A stretch of DNA of 64,000 nt from CAZEAN01 sp964510225 (GTDB lineage Bacteria; Planctomycetota; Planctomycetia; Isosphaerales; Isosphaeraceae): positions 7,700 through 71,699 of the forward strand of contig CAZEAN010000013.1 of assembly GCA_964510225.1 (NCBI GenBank). Direction: 5' to 3'. The translations under genes were made by a program, and so were the position numbers. The notes under the pieces are model-generated. The model saw nothing but the letters and a program-made list of their open reading frames with translations. It ran no database searches and was not told the DNA's origin. This document shows, one piece after another, positions 50,901-60,840 of this stretch. Each line of letters opens with the position of its first letter. The first letter of the stretch is position 1.

Positions 50901-53141
50901 ATGACCATCAGACCAACCCTCCAAGTCCCGACCCTCGCCAAGACCGACATCGACCACCTGATCTACGCAAATCACGGTGATCCCTACAGTATTCTGGGTC
51001 CTCATGTCGTCGACCTCAACGGCAAGCGTTCCTTGGTAATCCGCGCGATGCTCCCTGAGGCGAAGTTCGCTCGGGTGATCGACCTCCGTGAAGGAGAGCC
51101 CGGGAACAGCAGGGAGATGGTCCGAGTCCATCCCGAAGGGGTCTTCGAGCTGATCTTAGACGGGGTTGACGCCCCGATCCCCTACCGCCTCGGCGTTGAG
51201 AACAACGAAGGACATTCGTGGCAGTTTGTCGATCCATATCGTTTTCCCCAGACACTCTCCGATTTTGACATCTACCTCCTCGGCGAAGGGAATCACCTTC
51301 GGGCCTTTGACAAACTCGGGGCCCATCCCCTGGTGATCGACGGGATCCGTGGGGTTCACTTTGCCGTCTGGGCGCCGAATGCCCTCCGAGTCAGTGTTGT
51401 CGGCAATTTTAATCATTGGGATGGTCGACGGCACCCGATGCGATGCCTCGGTAGTACCGGGATCTGGGAGATCTTCATTCCAGACCTAGTCCCTGGTGAA
51501 TTCTATAAGTATGAAATCAAAAGCCGTTACAACAGCTATTTGGTCAGGAAATCCGACCCCTTTGCGTTTGCTTCACAGCAGCGTCCCGAAACAGCCTCAA
51601 TCGTTGCCGACATCGATCACTTTCAGTGGAACGACCACCAGTGGCTTCAAGAGCGGGAGGCCCGCCAAGGGCTCGACGCTCCGATCTCAGTTTATGAGGT
51701 GCATCTCGGTTCCTGGAGACGAAAAGTCGAAGAGACGGGAGGGTTCCTCAACTACCGAGAACTGGCGGATCAACTGGTTCCCTACGTCAAAGAAATGGGC
51801 TTTACGCATATCGAACTTTTGCCAATCAACGAGCACCCCTTTGATGGCTCGTGGGGCTATCAGCCGGTCGGATTGTTCGCACCGACATCCCGGTTTGGGG
51901 CTCCCGCAGATTTCGCTGCGTTCGTTGACGCGATGCACCAAGCGAACATCGGTGTCATCATCGACTGGGTCCCTGCCCACTTCCCACGCGACGAACATGG
52001 TCTTGGCTTTTTCGACGGAACCCATCTATACGAGCACGAAGACCCGAGGCTCGGCGAACACCAGGACTGGGGTACGAAGATCTACAACTTCGGCCGTGAC
52101 GAAGTCCGTAACTACTTGCTCGCAAATGGCTTGTTCTGGCTCGAGAAGTACCATATCGACGGTCTCCGGGTCGACGCCGTCGCTTCGATGCTCTATCTCG
52201 ACTACAGCCGGAAGGACGGCGAGTGGATTCCAAACCAGTTTGGCGGCAATGAAAACCTTGAGGCGATCTCTTTCTTGAAGCGGTTCAATGAGCTGGTTCA
52301 CGCTCATCATCCGGGCGTGCTAACGCTCGCCGAAGAGTCGACCGCATTTACGGGCGTCTCGCGACCCACCTATCTCGGCGGACTCGGATTTTCGATCAAA
52401 TGGAACATGGGTTGGATGAACGATACCTTGTCCTACTTTGCAAAGGATCCGGTCCATCGTAAATATGATCACGGAATGCTCACGTTCTCGTTAATTTATG
52501 CCTTTACTGAAAATTTTATGCTTCCGCTATCACATGATGAGGTAGTTCATGGCAAAGGCTCATTGCTTGACAAGATGCCGGGCGATCTCTGGCAAAAATT
52601 TGCTAACTTGAGACTTCTGTTGACCTATCAGTGGACGCATCCCGGCAAAAAGCTTTTGTTTATGGGCGGGGAGATTGGTCAGTGGAGGGAGTGGAGCGAG
52701 GCCGAGAGTCTCGATTGGCACCTTCTTCAGTGGCCTCTCCACCAAGGTCTCCAACGGATGGTCGCTGATCTGAACCGACTCTATCGCTCGGAGCGCTCAC
52801 TCTTCGAAATTGACTTTGACTGGAAAGGGTTCTCGTGGATTGAACTCCACGATTGGGAGAATAGTGTTCTCGTCTATCAGCGAATCGCCAAGAATCCTGA
52901 TGACTTTCTGATCGTCGTCTGCAACTTCACGCCGGTCGCCCGAGAGTCATACCAGATCGGTGTCCCTCGGGGTGGGGCGTACCGCGAGTTGTTCAACAGC
53001 GACGCCGAAATCTACGGTGGCTCAAATTTCGGAAACGCCGGCCACGTCGAGGCGCTCGGACGGCAGCACCACGATCAGCCATTCGAGCTCAATCTTCGAT
53101 TGCCCCCGCTCGGCGTTCTTGTTCTTAAGAATGAGACTTAG
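50901..53141 (+). CDS. glgB: 1,4-alpha-glucan branching enzyme
   Basis: 746 residues from ATG 50901; a TTG at 50886 is in frame. GH13 enzyme that makes alpha-1,6 branches in glycogen. Two N-terminal CBM48-type modules (HGDPYSILGPH; VHFAVWAPNALRVSVVGNFNHWDGRRHPM), then the catalytic barrel: ELLPINEHPFDGSWGYQPVG, nucleophile Asp in GLRVDAVASMLYLDY, acid/base Glu in LTLAEEST, and SHDEVVHGK, ending in an all-beta C-terminal domain (LPPLGVLVL). All catalytic positions are intact. No other glycogen gene is adjacent, so the rest of the pathway lies elsewhere. Confidence 0.96.
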   Translation: MTIRPTLQVPTLAKTDIDHLIYANHGDPYSILGPHVVDLNGKRSLVIRAMLPEAKFARVIDLREGEPGNSREMVRVHPEGVFELILDGVDAPIPYRLGVENNEGHSWQFVDPYRFPQTLSDFDIYLLGEGNHLRAFDKLGAHPLVIDGIRGVHFAVWAPNALRVSVVGNFNHWDGRRHPMRCLGSTGIWEIFIPDLVPGEFYKYEIKSRYNSYLVRKSDPFAFASQQRPETASIVADIDHFQWNDHQWLQEREARQGLDAPISVYEVHLGSWRRKVEETGGFLNYRELADQLVPYVKEMGFTHIELLPINEHPFDGSWGYQPVGLFAPTSRFGAPADFAAFVDAMHQANIGVIIDWVPAHFPRDEHGLGFFDGTHLYEHEDPRLGEHQDWGTKIYNFGRDEVRNYLLANGLFWLEKYHIDGLRVDAVASMLYLDYSRKDGEWIPNQFGGNENLEAISFLKRFNELVHAHHPGVLTLAEESTAFTGVSRPTYLGGLGFSIKWNMGWMNDTLSYFAKDPVHRKYDHGMLTFSLIYAFTENFMLPLSHDEVVHGKGSLLDKMPGDLWQKFANLRLLLTYQWTHPGKKLLFMGGEIGQWREWSEAESLDWHLLQWPLHQGLQRMVADLNRLYRSERSLFEIDFDWKGFSWIELHDWENSVLVYQRIAKNPDDFLIVVCNFTPVARESYQIGVPRGGAYRELFNSDAEIYGGSNFGNAGHVEALGRQHHDQPFELNLRLPPLGVLVLKNET

Positions 53142-53249
53142 TCGAGATCGGTGCAACCTTGGATCGGAACAGACATCACTCCAGGGACGGAAACTGTAAG
53201 CCCTGGTGCGCTCCTGGATCCAATAAAGCAGACAAGATCTGAGTCAAAT

Positions 53250-53693
53250 TCAACGAGCCGTCAGATTTAATGCAATGACGGCCATGATCGTTCCGAATCC
53301 GATCGAAACGACGACCGTGATGTTTGAGATCCGAGCGGGGCCAACCCAAATGAGGGCCCCAATCAAAGGGGCGTAGGTCAAGAGGACTGCAAGGGGAATG
53401 GCGACGAAAAGACGAAGCCTCGATCCTTGAATCGACTTCGGTTCAAGATCCTCTGAGGGCCGATCCGGTTGAGCCCACCATCGAGGACCTGCGCTACCGA
53501 GTCCGGAGACGCCGAGGATTGTAAACAAGAGACCCAGGAGATATGCAGGCCATCCCTTGATCGCAGCACGATCGTTGCCACCAAATTCGCCTTCAAAGAG
53601 GATTAGGATGCCAACGTAAATGACCGGTATCGAAAATCCAGCGATGATCAATCGCTTGAGAAGTAGGAGCCAGTGACTCGGAGGGCGAAACAT
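53250..53693 (-). CDS. small membrane protein of unknown function
   Basis: 147 residues with four hydrophobic segments (LLLLKRLIIAGFSIPVIYVGI, YLLGLLFTILGVSGLGSAGP, LFVAIPLAVLLTYAPLIGALI, ITVVVSIGFGTIMAVIAL) and a short polar loop in the middle. No family recognised. It lies 44 bases downstream of the creatininase-family gene on the same strand and converges on glgB. Confidence 0.6.
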   Translation of the reverse strand: MFRPPSHWLLLLKRLIIAGFSIPVIYVGILILFEGEFGGNDRAAIKGWPAYLLGLLFTILGVSGLGSAGPRWWAQPDRPSEDLEPKSIQGSRLRLFVAIPLAVLLTYAPLIGALIWVGPARISNITVVVSIGFGTIMAVIALNLTAR

Positions 53694-53737
53694 GGCGAAT
53701 TCCCGACGATCAGTAAGATCAAGGCAACCAGAATCGC

Positions 53738-54484
53738 TTAAGTCTGCTGTAACGGAATAGCGGCGAGTCGGTCGGTTACAGAGGTGACTGCCTGAACAAT
53801 CGCTTCTAACATCTTGACGCCCGATTCTGGGGTCGCGAAGGAAGGATAGCCAACTGCACCTCGTTGAGTCCGCCTTCCAAAGTCAATGGCTTGGAAGAGG
53901 CCATCGGGAAGGTTGAGGTCGGCGGGGTCGTCGGCTATCCGATCCGTGCGGACCAGCTCGGGCCGAAGATGCATCATCATCGACGTTTCGACTTCGCAGG
54001 CATGCCCGACACTTTTCCGAGGTCCCCGGCAAAGCTCGGCGATCGCTTCAGAAGCGAGTTCCCAGTAAGCAGCCCCGGTCAAAACCGCCTTCGGAAACTG
54101 CACGTCGAGTCGACGAAGCGCGACCTTGAGCGGATCAATGTTCCCACCGTGGCCGTTTAGGAGGAGTATCCTCTGGAACCCAGAGCGGAGCATCGGGAGA
54201 AGCAATTCGATGAGAAGTTGCTCATAGGTCGGAAGTGTCGCTGTTAGCGTTCCGCCGAAGGGTACGTGGTGTTCGCTTGCACCGATCCAGAGGACCGGGA
54301 GAAGGAGGACTTGGTCTGGCCGTTCTTGTTCCAGGCCCTCAGCGACAGCTCCCACGAGGATGGAGTCGGTGAACACGGGGAGGTGATCACTGTGTTGTTC
54401 GCAGGCAGCGATCGGTGCCACAACCACTGTTTGATCGCGTCTGATCTCTTCGATTTCCGGGGCGGTCAACGATTCGAAGCGCAT
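53738..54484 (-). CDS. creatininase family metal-dependent amidohydrolase
   Basis: 248 residues. Family metal-binding motifs are present: CEQHSDHLP (Glu29, His31, His34 region) with Asp40, LLNGHGGN (109-115) and GHACEVETSMM with Glu164 and Glu166. Members include creatininase, the mycofactocin enzyme MftE and enzymes of pyrimidine or formamide metabolism; none of their partner genes is nearby, so the substrate is open. The gene is 34 bases downstream of mgtE on the same strand, and GC-rich spacing suggests cotranscription. Confidence 0.88.
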   Translation of the reverse strand: MRFESLTAPEIEEIRRDQTVVVAPIAACEQHSDHLPVFTDSILVGAVAEGLEQERPDQVLLLPVLWIGASEHHVPFGGTLTATLPTYEQLLIELLLPMLRSGFQRILLLNGHGGNIDPLKVALRRLDVQFPKAVLTGAAYWELASEAIAELCRGPRKSVGHACEVETSMMMHLRPELVRTDRIADDPADLNLPDGLFQAIDFGRRTQRGAVGYPSFATPESGVKMLEAIVQAVTSVTDRLAAIPLQQT

Positions 54485-54518
54485 GGGGAATGGTCATCCT
54501 CGAAAATCGGGGCCGAAG

Positions 54519-55946
54519 TCAGGGGCCGGTGTCGGTCCAGAAAAGCAGGATCAATGCAATGGTATAGAAGATCACCAGCCCAGTGGTGTCAACGAGTGTA
54601 CTGATCATTGGCGCTGAGATCACGGCAGGATCGATCCCCAAACGTCGGGCAAGGATGGGGACCGCCGCGCCGACGGTATTCGCCCAGACGCAGATTCCGA
54701 GTACCGAGAGCCCGATCACGGTCGCAAAGCGAAGGTCTCTAAGGAGACCGACCTCCCCGAAACCCTTGGCATCGAGTGAACAAAGTACAAAGGCGACACT
54801 GAATCCGATCAACCCCAGTGAGGTTCCCAAGAGGACCCCGGTTGTTGCTTCTCGGGTGACCACTCGAAACAGATCCTGATTTTCGATTTCGCCGAGTGCC
54901 ATGCCTCGGATGACCGTCCCGACCGCCTGACTTCCTGCGTTTCCACCGGTACCGATCAACAAAGGTACCAGCATGCCCAGCTCGAATCCGAATGATTCAA
55001 TTGCATCCTGATTTACACCACTAAAGAAGAGCAGGATGGAGGTCGAAATCCCGGCTGCCAGGAAGAGGACCAAGAGCCAGACGATCCGACGGCGGACTGC
55101 CGCGACAATTCCGCCCTCACCAGGCTCATCCTCTGATTGGGCAGCGTCGTAATCAACACCACCGAATCGGAGCAAGTCCTCAGATTGCTCCTCGCTCAAA
55201 ATATCAATTGCATCATCGTGAGTGACAATCCCAACAAGCATCTCATTGCGGCCGATGATCGGCAAGGCGAGTAAGTCATACTGGGCGATCTTGTGCGCGA
55301 CCTCTTCGCGATCATCGCCGACGCGGGCGGAGATCGTCTCGGTCCGCATCACGTCTTCGACCCGTGCTGTTGGTCGCGCCAAGATCAGGGCTTGGAGCGA
55401 GATCGAACCGAGCAACCGTCGCTGGTGATCCACCACATAACTGGTCAAGATCGTCTCACGATCGGGTGCCTCGCGGCGCAGATAATCAATCGCTTCACGG
55501 ACGCTGACAAACGGCGGGAGGGTTGCGTAGTCGGTCGTCATCACCGAGCCCGCCGTCCCAGGAGCGTATTCGGTGAGCCTCTTGATGTCGTCACGCTCGG
55601 CTTGGGCCATCCGACGGAGAATCAATTCCTCCGTATCATCATCGAGCCGATTCACGAGATCGGCACGGTCGTCGTGAGGCATATCACGGAGAAGGGCGGC
55701 CGCTTCGATTGCCGGGATCGACTCAATCAACTTAACTTGTCGATCTGAGTCAAAGTAACTGACGATCTCGGCGCGGTGTCGGGGCTCGAGCAGTCGGAGG
55801 ATTGGTTCGACGTCGACCACCTCCAGGTCTTCGATCAGTTCGGCCTGCCTCGCTACTGGATAATCTCCAAGGAAGTCACGGACCGCTTCTGCTTGGCCAT
55901 CTCGGATCAGTTGAGTGACCTCGAAGAGCAGAAGCGGGTTCTCCAT
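54519..55946 (-). CDS. mgtE: MgtE-type magnesium transporter
   Basis: 475 residues from ATG 55946 (GTG 55952 is in frame). Mg2+ channel regulated by intracellular Mg2+. Order: N domain of helical repeats (ALLRDMPHDDRADLVNRLDDD), paired CBS domains (YAPGTAGSVMTTDYATLP; VEDVMRTETISARVGDDREEVAHKI), connecting plug helix and five membrane helices (LLIGTGGNAGSQAVGTVIRGMALGEI, the family signature at the pore, and LVDTTGLVIFYTIALILL). Complete and of normal length. Upstream neighbour serS is on the same strand with a 90-base gap. Confidence 0.95.
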   Translation of the reverse strand: MENPLLLFEVTQLIRDGQAEAVRDFLGDYPVARQAELIEDLEVVDVEPILRLLEPRHRAEIVSYFDSDRQVKLIESIPAIEAAALLRDMPHDDRADLVNRLDDDTEELILRRMAQAERDDIKRLTEYAPGTAGSVMTTDYATLPPFVSVREAIDYLRREAPDRETILTSYVVDHQRRLLGSISLQALILARPTARVEDVMRTETISARVGDDREEVAHKIAQYDLLALPIIGRNEMLVGIVTHDDAIDILSEEQSEDLLRFGGVDYDAAQSEDEPGEGGIVAAVRRRIVWLLVLFLAAGISTSILLFFSGVNQDAIESFGFELGMLVPLLIGTGGNAGSQAVGTVIRGMALGEIENQDLFRVVTREATTGVLLGTSLGLIGFSVAFVLCSLDAKGFGEVGLLRDLRFATVIGLSVLGICVWANTVGAAVPILARRLGIDPAVISAPMISTLVDTTGLVIFYTIALILLFWTDTGP

Positions 55947-56035
55947 CAGCACTCCATCAAGGGCTCAAAAGTAGAACTAATGTCCCGGCCAAATCGTCAT
56001 CGGGCGACCATGCCTCGTGCCCGACCCTCGCTGAA

Positions 56036-57322
56036 TCAGCCGATCACTTCCTTACCGAGGTAAGGTTGAAGGACCTTGGGGACATCGATCCGACCATCGG
56101 AACGCTGGTAGTTCTCAAGAACAACGATCATCCCTCGGCTCAGGGCGATCGCAGTGCCGTTGAGCGTGTGGACATACTTTGTTCCCTTTTGACCGGTTGG
56201 TCGGTAACGAATATTGAGCCGTCGTGACTGATAATCGGTACAGTCCGACGTGCTGGTGACTTCGCCGAACTCACCAGCCTCACCACGACCAGGCATCCAC
56301 GCTTCAATATCAAATTTGCGATAAGCGGGTCCACCGAGATCACCAGTGCAGATATCAACGACCCGATAGGGAATTCCGAGTTCGCTGAAGATCTCTTCTT
56401 CAATGGCAAGCATTTCTTGATGGAGTGGACCCGATTCTTCCGGAACGCAGTAGGCGAACATCTCGACCTTGGTGAACTGGTGGACCCGATAGAGTCCTCG
56501 ACTGGCGCGTCCGGCCGCACCGGCTTCGGTCCGGAAGCAGTGGGAGACGCCGACATAACGAATCGGGAGTTGGTCTTGGTCGAGGATTTCGTCGGCGTGC
56601 ATCCCTCCGAGCGTAATCTCGGCGGTCCCAATTAAACTAAGGTCGGAATTTTCAATCGAGTAGACCTGGGTTTCCTCGCCTCGAGGGTTGAAGCCGATCC
56701 CTTCCAGGATCTGGTTTCGAGCAAGGTCAGGGGTGACGATCGGCGTAAACCCACGAGCCATCAATTTCTTGACCGCGAATTGCTGGAGGGCCAACTCAAG
56801 GAGGACGGCGTCGTTCTTCAGAAAGAAAAAGCCCGAGCCGGATACTTTTGAGGCCGCCTCGAAGTCAATGAGGTCCAGTGTTTTACCGAGCTCAACGTGA
56901 TCACGGACTTCGAAATCGTAGTTTTTTGGAGTACCGACCCGTTTGATTTCAAGATTTGAATCGTCGTCGTTCCCGATTGGTGACTCAGGATGCGTCATGT
57001 TCGGGACGCGACTGAGTCGGGCCCGGACTTCTTCGTCAAGTGTCCGAAGCCCGTCTTCCTTGTCGGAGACTTCTTGCTTTAGTTGCTTGCCTTCGGTGAT
57101 CAGGACCGCACGTTCTTCGGGGTCCTTCGCCTTTCCGGTCGCCTGTGCGACTTCATTCTGTCGATGACGGATCGTCTCAACTTCATGGAGAAGCTCTCGA
57201 CGTTTCGCCTCGAGCCCGACCACTTTCTCGAGGTCGTCGAGCACATCTTGAGGGACACTCCGAACGTCGCAATTCTGTTTGACCGCCTCGAGGTTGTTGA
57301 GGACGAACTTGAGGTCGAGCAT
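56036..57322 (-). CDS. serS: seryl-tRNA synthetase
   Basis: 428 residues. It charges tRNA-Ser with serine, using ATP. The N-terminal tRNA-binding coiled-coil arm spans about residues 30-105 (AKRRELLHEVETIRHRQNEV). The class II core follows: motif 1 region (GFTPIVTPDLA), TAEITLGGMH serine/ATP site, motif 2 CFRTEAGAAGRASRGLYRVHQFTKVEMF, motif 3 TLNGTAIALSRGMIVVLENYQ. All expected residues are present. Start ATG 57322 is the family start. A T-box was not seen upstream. Confidence 0.97.
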   Translation of the reverse strand: MLDLKFVLNNLEAVKQNCDVRSVPQDVLDDLEKVVGLEAKRRELLHEVETIRHRQNEVAQATGKAKDPEERAVLITEGKQLKQEVSDKEDGLRTLDEEVRARLSRVPNMTHPESPIGNDDDSNLEIKRVGTPKNYDFEVRDHVELGKTLDLIDFEAASKVSGSGFFFLKNDAVLLELALQQFAVKKLMARGFTPIVTPDLARNQILEGIGFNPRGEETQVYSIENSDLSLIGTAEITLGGMHADEILDQDQLPIRYVGVSHCFRTEAGAAGRASRGLYRVHQFTKVEMFAYCVPEESGPLHQEMLAIEEEIFSELGIPYRVVDICTGDLGGPAYRKFDIEAWMPGRGEAGEFGEVTSTSDCTDYQSRRLNIRYRPTGQKGTKYVHTLNGTAIALSRGMIVVLENYQRSDGRIDVPKVLQPYLGKEVIG

Positions 57323-57409
57323 GAGTTTGAGAGATCCGGGAGTTCAGTTTCGGAAAGGACCGTCGATGCTAGTCCGGTGGGAAGAGGCAGCTTAATTGGT
57401 CGGGTCGAG

Positions 57410-58792
57410 TCAAACGCTTACGTTGCTGAGTTCAGAGATCAGATGGGCACTCGCCTTGATTCCTCGATGGAAATCGTCGAGTGAGAACTTCTCGTTGGGA
57501 CCATGAAGGTTGTCATCGTTCTGGCCCCAGCCGAGAAGCAACGTGTCGACATTGAGATGCTGCTTGATCAACGCCACAACAGGGATCGATCCCCCTTCTC
57601 GGATTAAGACTGGCATCGTGCCGAAGCCGGCCTCAACCGCTTTCATTGCGGCAGCAATACCGGGGTTTCCCTTGGTTTCGACAAGAACAGGAGGCGCACC
57701 GTGCATTGCTTCGAGCTGGTAGGTCACTCCCTTCGGAGCGACTTTCTTAAGGTGACTGCTGAGGAGCGTTTCGATCCGATCTGGTGATTGGTCGGGTACG
57801 AGTCTGAAGCTGACTTTGGCCCCCGCTTGGCGTGGCAAGACCGTTTTGGGTCCATCCCCTTGGTAGCCGCCCCAGAGGCCATTGACGTCGCAGGTTGGTC
57901 GTGCCCACTTCCGCTCTAACGTGCTGTAGCCGGCCTCACCAAACAGTTCGGCGACACCGAGGTCGTCACGAAAGGCGGATTCGTCAAAGGGGAGCTTTGC
58001 GAATTCAGCACGCTCCCAATCTTCAAGCGGCCGGACGTCATCGTAAAAGCCCTCAATCGCGATCCGACCTTCCTGGTCTTTCAAGCTCGCAAGGATCAAG
58101 CTGAGAGCGTTTAGCGGATTCTGGACCGCCCCGCCGAAGGTCCCCGAGTGAAGATCACGGTTGGGACCATCGACCGTAAGTTGGAAGTAGGCGATCCCTT
58201 TCAACCCATAGGTTATCGCTGGTTGACCGGGGGCATATTGGCTCGTGTCCGAAATCACGGCGAAATCGGCCTGGAGTCGATCGGCCGACTCAGCCATAAA
58301 CCGCTCCAGATTGGCACCGCCAACCTCTTCTTCACCTTCGATGACAAACTTTACGTTCACCGGAAGCCCGCCTGCAGCACGAACCCACGACTCTGCGGCT
58401 TTCAAGTGAGTGAACATTTGACCCTTGTCGTCGGTGGCACCTCTCGCATAGAGATTTCCGTTCCGGACAGTAGGCTCGAAGGGAGGACTGATCCTAGGCT
58501 CCAGCGGTTCGGGAGGGTGCACATCATAGTGCCCGTAGACCAAGAGCGTTGGCTTACCAGGAACGGGAGAAGATTCGGCATAGACTATGGGATGACCCGT
58601 CGCGAACTCGATGATTTCGGTGCGAAACCCGAGCCCTTTCAGATCGTTGTAAATGAACTCGGCCGCACGACGGGTATCGGAATTATGACTTGGTTGTGCG
58701 CTGATGCTCGGGATCCGGACGAGGTCAAACAATTGCGTTTCGAATGCGGATCGTTGTGACTCGATGTACGCCTCGACAAGGTCGGTCGCCAT
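57410..58792 (-). CDS. M20 family dipeptidase
   Basis: 460 residues. Two-zinc peptidase of the CNDP/ArgE-like branch. Metal and catalytic motifs: VYGHYDVHPP (His88, Asp90), GATDDKGQ (Asp121), IEGEEEVGG (catalytic Glu near 154-155) and a C-terminal zinc histidine in DDNLHGPNEKF. The dimerisation (lid) domain lies at about 195-345 with DLHSGTFGG. No signal peptide, so cytosolic. It probably hydrolyses dipeptides. serS lies 87 bases downstream on the same strand. A pepQ-type gene is divergent on the other side, so the two peptidase genes share a 240-base promoter region. Confidence 0.93.
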   Translation of the reverse strand: MATDLVEAYIESQRSAFETQLFDLVRIPSISAQPSHNSDTRRAAEFIYNDLKGLGFRTEIIEFATGHPIVYAESSPVPGKPTLLVYGHYDVHPPEPLEPRISPPFEPTVRNGNLYARGATDDKGQMFTHLKAAESWVRAAGGLPVNVKFVIEGEEEVGGANLERFMAESADRLQADFAVISDTSQYAPGQPAITYGLKGIAYFQLTVDGPNRDLHSGTFGGAVQNPLNALSLILASLKDQEGRIAIEGFYDDVRPLEDWERAEFAKLPFDESAFRDDLGVAELFGEAGYSTLERKWARPTCDVNGLWGGYQGDGPKTVLPRQAGAKVSFRLVPDQSPDRIETLLSSHLKKVAPKGVTYQLEAMHGAPPVLVETKGNPGIAAAMKAVEAGFGTMPVLIREGGSIPVVALIKQHLNVDTLLLGWGQNDDNLHGPNEKFSLDDFHRGIKASAHLISELSNVSV

Positions 58793-59033
58793 CCTTCAAA
58801 TCCCTTCTCGGTCGGTTGCAAGATACTTCAACTGAGGCGGCTAGGTTCGAATCGTTGATTCTAACAGGGGATCACTACAGATGCGAGTCGACCACGATCT
58901 CAGATCTCCGATCGAACCGTGACCGTTGTCTTTCGACGCCAGCGGTTGGGATCGATTACAATTCAAACCTTGTTGATCGGCTGAGAGTCCGTGAGGCTTC
59001 TCCAAATCCCGTCCCGATCGGATGAACTAATTC

Positions 59034-60149
59034 GTGAACATATCTAAAGAAAAACAGGAGAATCGGCTTGAGAGCGTCCGGAAGCGATTTGGTGATCACA
59101 AAGCGAATGCCTTGATTGTGACTTACGAACCTAATGTGACTTATCTCACAGGATTTACAGGCGATTCTTCAGCGTTAATTGTTACAAATGATCAGGCCTG
59201 GATCGTTTCCGATTTTCGGTACGTGACTCAGCTCGAACAGGAATCTCCAGGACTAGAAGTCCAGATCCGGCCGGCTTCGAGGACGATAGCCGAAGAGCTT
59301 GGGATGATACTCAGCAAGCTCGGTCTCTCAACGGTTGGGATCGAATCTGACTCAATGACGGTCAGCCAGTTTGAAGAGATCCGCAAGGCTTCAGGGACCA
59401 CTGAGCTAATCCCGACCCGAGGGCTCGTGGAGTCACTCCGTGTTCTGAAGGATGAGGATGAGATTAAGGCGATCCGTGAGGCGATCCGAGCTGCCGAAGA
59501 AGCCTACCTCAACGTCCGGCTCGCGCTTCAAGATCGAGCGTTGCATAACGAACTGCAGATGGCGTCGGTGCTGACGTCGAAGCTTCAAGAGCAAGGGGCA
59601 TCCGCGCCTTCGTTCCCGCCGATTGTAGCGTCGGGCCCACATGCTGCGTTGCCCCATGCGCGACCCAGGGCAGATGCGAAGCTCAGCGATGCTGACTTCA
59701 TTCTGGTCGACTGGGGGGCGAGTATGACCCCTTTACCCTACAAGAGTGACTTGACGCGAGTCATGGTCACGGGTATTGTCTCCGCAACGCTGGAACAGGT
59801 TCATCGAATCGTCGTCGATGCGCAAAAGCAAGCAATTGCGGCGATCCGTCCGGGAATCAGCGCGGGGGCTGTTGACCAAGTCGCCCGTTCTGTAATTGCC
59901 AACGCTGGGTTTGGTGAGCGGTTTGGTCATGGCCTCGGTCACGGAATTGGCCTTGAGATTCATGAATCCCCTCGACTCAAGCCAATAAGCGCTGAGATTC
60001 TAGTTCCCGGAATGATCTTAACCGTCGAGCCTGGTATCTACCTTCCCGATTGGGGAGGCGTTCGAATTGAGGATGACGTCCTTGTCACGGAATCTGGTGC
60101 CGAGGTACTCTCCACTCTCCCCAAAGACCTTGATATTGTCAGCGGCTGA
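59034..60149 (+). CDS. pepQ: Xaa-Pro aminopeptidase/dipeptidase, M24B family
   Basis: 371 residues from GTG 59034. N-terminal creatinase-like domain (ALIVTYEPNVTYLTGFTGDSSALIV) and pita-bread catalytic domain with the dinuclear metal ligands: VDWGASMTPLPYKSDLTRVM (two Asp), HGLGHGIGLEIHE (His), LTVEPGIYLPDWGGVRIEDD (two Glu). Cleaves peptides next to proline. In many bacteria this gene precedes efp, accB and accC; here it is followed by accB after 83 bases with no efp. The symbol is by family; pepP is possible. Confidence 0.92.
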   Translation: MNISKEKQENRLESVRKRFGDHKANALIVTYEPNVTYLTGFTGDSSALIVTNDQAWIVSDFRYVTQLEQESPGLEVQIRPASRTIAEELGMILSKLGLSTVGIESDSMTVSQFEEIRKASGTTELIPTRGLVESLRVLKDEDEIKAIREAIRAAEEAYLNVRLALQDRALHNELQMASVLTSKLQEQGASAPSFPPIVASGPHAALPHARPRADAKLSDADFILVDWGASMTPLPYKSDLTRVMVTGIVSATLEQVHRIVVDAQKQAIAAIRPGISAGAVDQVARSVIANAGFGERFGHGLGHGIGLEIHESPRLKPISAEILVPGMILTVEPGIYLPDWGGVRIEDDVLVTESGAEVLSTLPKDLDIVSG

Positions 60150-60232
60150 CACTAGTCGAACGAGCGAATGAGTCCGAAGAGGCAGTCAGGCGGATCGATC
60201 GATCGAACGCACGAAGGAGCGGAGTGTCGGAG

Positions 60233-60754
60233 ATGCCAGAAGAGCAGCGCGGAGGACCACCCGCACCCGAGTCAGACAATGTCCAGCGGATCCGCCATCT
60301 TGTCCGGATGATGCAGCGATTTGACCTCACGGCGATCGACCTTGTCGAGGGCGAGACCAAGATTAGGCTCCGGCGTGGAAGTGGTACGCTGCCGACGTCG
60401 GCTCTACCCTCGATGCCGGCACCAGCGGTCGCGCCGGTCGCTCAACCAACGGCCACGACAGACCCAGCACCGAGTCCATCGTCGAATCCTCCGGCCCCTT
60501 CGAGTGGTCCGGAGCCGCTCGTGATCGAGAGCCCGATGGTTGGCACGCTCTATCTCGCAAGCTCTCCCGATTCGCCGTCCTTTGTCTCGGTCGGTTCCGT
60601 AATCAAGCCGGACTCTACGGTCTGCATCATTGAAGCAATGAAAGTTTTCACGGAGATTCCCGCAGGGATCTCCGGGAGGATCACGGAAGTCCTCGTCGGT
60701 GACAAGCAAGCGGTCGAGTTTGGCCAGCCGCTCTTTCGGGTTGAACCGTCTTAG
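60233..60754 (+). CDS. accB: acetyl-CoA carboxylase biotin carboxyl carrier protein
   Basis: 173 residues from ATG 60233 (GGAG 8 bases upstream); GTG 60224 is also possible. The N-terminal part (VQRIRHLVRMMQRFDLTAIDLVEGETKIRLRR) is the usual AccB oligomerisation helix. A Pro/Ala/Ser-rich hinge spans about residues 55-95. The biotinyl domain has ESPMVGTLY and EAMKVFTEI with the biotin lysine near Lys137 and the AccB thumb region SPDSPSFVSVG. It carries CO2 for malonyl-CoA synthesis. Adjacent accC confirms the call. It is distinct from the decarboxylase carrier at 6089. Confidence 0.95.
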   Translation: MPEEQRGGPPAPESDNVQRIRHLVRMMQRFDLTAIDLVEGETKIRLRRGSGTLPTSALPSMPAPAVAPVAQPTATTDPAPSPSSNPPAPSSGPEPLVIESPMVGTLYLASSPDSPSFVSVGSVIKPDSTVCIIEAMKVFTEIPAGISGRITEVLVGDKQAVEFGQPLFRVEPS

Positions 60755-60840
60755 GTTTGATCGACCGTTGACGTTCGGACTGTTCTTCCTTGTTCAATCC
60801 CTCGGGCGACTTGCTCGTTGTCGGGTATGGAATTGATGCG

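Noticed and set aside
58840..58870. GGTTCGAATC stretch resembling a tRNA T-loop
   Set aside because: No matching acceptor stem, anticodon arm or D-arm could be built around it on either strand.
60190..60206. Run of GATC repeats before accB
   Set aside because: Only three to four units; GATC is common throughout the window, so no special site can be claimed.
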